Shown here: one piece after another, positions 5,116 through 7,056 of the stretch | Position numbering within the stretch: position 1 is the first letter of the stretch | How the letters are laid out: each line of letters starts with the position of its first letter | Assembly: GCA_964433635.1 (NCBI GenBank) | Contig: CAYSSG010000074.1 | Span: 1-7,056 of the forward strand | Direction: 5' to 3' | Length of the DNA: 7,056 nucleotides | Source: CAYSSG01 sp964433635 | GTDB lineage: Bacteria; Atribacterota; Phoenicimicrobiia; Phoenicimicrobiales; Stramentimicrobiaceae | Made by a program: the position numbers and the translations under genes | The notes under the pieces: model-generated | What the model saw: the letters and a program-made list of their open reading frames with translations, nothing else | Database searches by the model: none | What the model was told of the DNA's origin: nothing

Positions 5116-5235
5116 ATAATTAACAAACAATATCAATCTCATAAGCCTGATGCTGAAATTCGTAAATGGGCACGATCCAACGATATGATCTGATGGTTTT
5201 GCAGGGAAAATCTTTCTGAGAACTTTAAATGTATG
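5116..5235 (+). pseudogene. Possible decayed Lsr2-like DNA-binding fragment
   Basis: On the plus strand, opposite to all genes here, an open stretch without a start codon reads KPDAEIRKWARSNDMI (5143-5190) and then hits a stop (5191-5193). AEIRKWARSND resembles the C-terminal DNA-binding domain of Lsr2-type proteins (IRxWARxNG...). Shifting one frame at about 5189 continues as SDGFAGKIFLRTL, where that domain has its VSDRGRIP-like part. It would be a remnant with a frameshift and no 5' end, overlapping no accepted gene. The similarity is short and from memory, so this is tentative. Confidence 0.25.
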
Positions 5236-5238
5236 TGA

Positions 5239-6450
5239 TTATGACGCTGTTTTTTTGTAGGACAGGACACGCAGAAACACAATAAATGCCCCAATCTGCA
5301 CAATGACTGAAAACAGAACAATGGATACCACTCCAACCTGATCATATAATAGCCCTATCATTGCACTGCCGATAAACCAGAAAAACCCGAATATCATGTT
5401 GAATAAACCAAAAGCGCTTGCTCTCCGATCTCTTGATACACTATCAGATATGGCAGCTTTCAGAATTGATTCCTGCGTTCCGATACTGATTCCCCAGAGA
5501 GCCATTCCGAACATGATGAGCCAGAATTGTCCCAGAAAAACGAGTGGCGCAGTGAAGATTTCCACAAAAAACAATACAGCCAAAACCCTGATTCCCATTC
5601 GATCATAAAGAAAGCCAAATACGACAGCAGCTGCTGCATCAATGGCCATGGCACCGGCATAGAGCAGAGGAATAGCCTCTTCCGTAAAACTTCCCACTTT
5701 TTTCAAGTGAAGACCAATGAGTGGGAAATCAGTAATGCCCATAGCCAGGAGTCCGGCAGCGATAACAATCATCCAATATTGCCTCGAAAATCCCTTTTCG
5801 GATATTTCCGGTATCGCGGGCTTGATTTCAAAATCTTCCGGATGGGGGAATAAAAATCTGGCTAAAATGGTCACCAGTATCGCTATTCCGGCTGGTATAA
5901 AAAGGAAGAGTAATCCGGTACGATAAGTCTGCAGTTCATTGTTTGTTTTGGTGGTAAAAAGTAAGATCGAAAAGAGAGTCGGACCCAGAAATGCACCCAC
6001 CTGATCCATCGCCTCATGTAATCCAAAACCGAAGCCGCTCCCGGTTTTTTTGGCCGCAAAAGAAATAACTGCATCTACCGCTGGTTTCCGTATCGCTTTT
6101 CCAACCCTTTCTAAAAAGATAAATACGATCGCTAATTTCCAGCTGCTTAATAATCCGATCATCGGCAAAGAACATAACTGCACAATATAACCAATCATGA
6201 TGATGATCCAGTACTTTTTCGTCTTATCTGCTATTTTTCCTGAAACAAAACGAAGTGCATAGCCGACAAATTCACCGATTCCAGCAGCAAAACCTAAAGC
6301 AAAAGCGCTGGTACCCAACAGGATCAGGTACTGTCCTACCACGCTTCTGCCACCTTCGTAATTCATGTCGGCAAATAGGCTTATGATGCCAGTGAGAATG
6401 ATAAAATAAAGGGCAGTTTTTTTGGTTAATTCTGGCAGCTTTGGGTGCAT
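5239..6450 (-). CDS. Major facilitator superfamily transporter
   Basis: This is a secondary transporter in the cytoplasmic membrane, 403 aa, with about 12 hydrophobic segments and a central cytoplasmic loop (roughly residues 202-226) between two halves, as usual for the superfamily. Motif A-like sequences follow the second helix of each half: GKIADKTKK (71-79) and GFLYDRMGIR (279-288). ERVGKAIRKPAVDA (114-127) is characteristic of a branch of drug or metabolite efflux permeases. Neither substrate nor direction can be read from the sequence. An ATG 23 codons upstream (6519) gives a lysine-rich, poorly conserved extension without a ribosome site. The ATG at 6450 has AAAGGAAAG about nine bases upstream, so I start there. 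It stands alone: a terminator precedes it and 211 bases follow it before the DUF72 gene. Confidence 0.87.
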   Translation of the reverse strand: MHPKLPELTKKTALYFIILTGIISLFADMNYEGGRSVVGQYLILLGTSAFALGFAAGIGEFVGYALRFVSGKIADKTKKYWIIIMIGYIVQLCSLPMIGLLSSWKLAIVFIFLERVGKAIRKPAVDAVISFAAKKTGSGFGFGLHEAMDQVGAFLGPTLFSILLFTTKTNNELQTYRTGLLFLFIPAGIAILVTILARFLFPHPEDFEIKPAIPEISEKGFSRQYWMIVIAAGLLAMGITDFPLIGLHLKKVGSFTEEAIPLLYAGAMAIDAAAAVVFGFLYDRMGIRVLAVLFFVEIFTAPLVFLGQFWLIMFGMALWGISIGTQESILKAAISDSVSRDRRASAFGLFNMIFGFFWFIGSAMIGLLYDQVGVVSIVLFSVIVQIGAFIVFLRVLSYKKTAS

Positions 6451-6474
6451 GAAACTTCTTTCCTTTTTTATCTT

Positions 6475-6480
6475 ATTATA
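6475..6480 (-). promoter_or_regulatory. Candidate -10 element for the MFS gene
   Basis: A perfect TATAAT reads on the minus strand 24 bases before the ATG at 6450, just downstream of the rpsU terminator where a new promoter is needed. No clear -35 hexamer lies at 16 to 19 bases. The short leader also argues for the ATG at 6450 rather than 6519, which lies upstream of this site. Confidence 0.35.
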
Positions 6481-6536
6481 TATAAAGTTGAAGAATGCTG
6501 CAGAAATTTTTACTATCATGGTACTATGTGGAAAAG

Positions 6537-6572
6537 AAAAATAAAAGCCCTTCAGCTTGATGCTGAAGGGCT
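6537..6572 (-). terminator. Strong intrinsic terminator downstream of rpsU
   Basis: AGCCCTTCAGC and GCTGAAGGGCT form a perfect 11-bp, GC-rich stem (6572-6562 with 6556-6546) around a five-base loop. On the minus strand it is followed by TTTATTTTTC. It lies about 140 bases after the rpsU stop and separates it from the MFS gene. The plus strand also has a T-run (GGTTTTT) a few bases past the stem, so it might work in both directions. Confidence 0.9.
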
Positions 6573-6709
6573 GGTTTTTGCTGACTCCCCGGAAAGAACG
6601 ATCTTCGAAATCCCTGTCTGGGTAAAGATAGTGAAAAAGTGTTGTAGAGAGTTAGAAGGAATCATCTGTCTATCAATACCATTTTGATGATTATTTAACT
6701 AGCATCAAT

Positions 6710-6892
6710 TTATCTTCTCTTCATCTTTTTTGCTCTACGCTGGCTTTTCAATAGTTTTTCTTTTCTCCTTGCTCCCTTTGATAGAAAATGTTCACGAGAT
6801 TTACTCTCCTTCAAAGTATCCTGTGTTTTCTTTTTCAGCTCTTTCAGAGCATCATCCAGACTTCTAAAATTTGCCAATTTAATAGTAACCAA
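6710..6892 (-). CDS. rpsU: 30S ribosomal protein bS21
   Basis: This small subunit ribosomal protein is found near the mRNA exit region and takes part in translation initiation. The 60-aa product shows the family plan: a short beta-like start VTIKLANFRSLDDALKELKKK, then the conserved SREHFLSKGARRKEKLLKSQRRAKKMKRR, an extremely basic C-terminal tail. Length is within the usual 57 to 71 aa. The start is TTG (6892-6890). An in-frame TGA lies directly before it and GAGGAG (6907-6902) nine bases upstream, so no ATG alternative exists. It is followed by about 140 untranslated bases and a strong terminator. What lies upstream in the operon is cut off by the window edge. Confidence 0.88.
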   Translation of the reverse strand: MVTIKLANFRSLDDALKELKKKTQDTLKESKSREHFLSKGARRKEKLLKSQRRAKKMKRR

Positions 6893-6901
6893 TCAAAATC
6901 A

Positions 6902-6907
6902 CTCCTC
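6902..6907 (-). promoter_or_regulatory. Ribosome binding site supporting the TTG start of rpsU
   Basis: GAGGAG on the minus strand lies nine bases before TTG at 6892. Together with the in-frame stop just before that TTG, it settles the start codon. Confidence 0.7.
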
Positions 6908-6979
6908 AAAATATAAATAAAAGAAAAAATGCATTTATAGTGATAATCGTTGAAATCAAATCATTTTACTAACAATCAT

Positions 6980-7056
6980 TTATCCCTGTTCATCCATGAT
7001 TGAGATAGATTTAATCCAGATAGCCCTGCAGCTTTCCACTTCTGCTGGGATGTCTT
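6980..7056 (-). CDS. Possible 3' end of an unidentified upstream gene
   Basis: Two minus-strand frames are open from the window edge. One reads DIPAEVESCRAIWIKSISIMDEQG and stops at 6982-6980. The other reads KTSQQKWKAAGLSGLNLSQ... and stops at 6978-6976. The first has a stronger purine bias at first codon positions and is my preference. Neither is recognised, and both are too short to be sure that this is coding. Confidence 0.25.
   Translation of the reverse strand, partial: DIPAEVESCRAIWIKSISIMDEQG

Noticed and set aside
6451..6519. 23-residue N-terminal extension of the MFS protein from the ATG at 6519
   Set aside because: No ribosome site before that ATG, and the -10-like TATAAT lies inside the extension; the ATG at 6450 has a good site.
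6445..6687. 80-codon plus-strand frame across the rpsU terminator
   Set aside because: It reads straight through a strong terminator hairpin, has no Shine-Dalgarno site and overlaps the start of the MFS gene; no recognisable protein.
6908..6985. Fur-box-like GATAATCGTTGAAATC and a promoter upstream of rpsU
   Set aside because: Only the first half matches a Fur site, and the nearest -35/-10 pair (TTGATT and TATAAA) is 14 bases apart, too short to support.

Overview
This is an AT-rich window in which every supportable gene lies on the minus strand, so the layout below runs from high to low coordinates, in the direction of transcription. I see no rRNA, tRNA, CRISPR array or intact mobile element. 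The coding style suggests an anaerobic bacterium: many Ile/Lys codons, TTG as well as ATG starts, strong purine-rich Shine-Dalgarno sites, a DUF1893 protein and a tungstate importer. TupA has a signal peptide without a lipobox cysteine, which leans towards a diderm lineage (for example Atribacterota- or Halanaerobiales-like), but the taxon cannot be fixed from this sequence.

Right end (7056-5239): a possible 3' end of an unidentified gene, then rpsU (ribosomal protein bS21, TTG start), a strong intrinsic terminator, and an MFS transporter gene. Middle (5238-3539): a DUF72/YecE-like gene and a DUF1893 gene, apparently in separate transcription units. The gap downstream of the MFS gene holds a possible broken Lsr2-like coding fragment on the plus strand. 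The gap between the DUF72 and DUF1893 genes holds a more GC-rich stretch of unknown nature. A dyad that looks like an operator sits just upstream of the DUF1893 gene.

Core of the window (3480-566): a tungstate uptake operon tupA-tupB-tupC (binding protein, permease, ATPase). Its leader carries what I read as a molybdenum/tungsten cofactor riboswitch (Moco RNA family). The leader has a GAAA-capped 10-bp hairpin, a stem topped by a sequence resembling the 11-nt tetraloop receptor, a closing CUCC/GGAG helix, and then a textbook intrinsic terminator just before tupA. The third stem seen in many Moco RNAs is absent, as in the subgroup proposed to sense the tungsten cofactor (Tuco). A segment of the aptamer's 3' part can pair with the 5' arm of the terminator, which suggests an OFF switch: cofactor present, terminator forms, tungstate import falls. 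TupC ends in a Mop/TOBE-type oxyanion-binding domain, so uptake may also be controlled at the protein level. A long hairpin between tupA and tupB could favour expression of the binding protein over the membrane parts.

Left end (565-1): about 520 bases without a convincing complete gene. They hold a 90-bp imperfect inverted-repeat element, a good promoter sequence, a possible 17-codon leader ORF, and the first 14 codons of a gene that runs off the left edge and begins like an exported or membrane protein.
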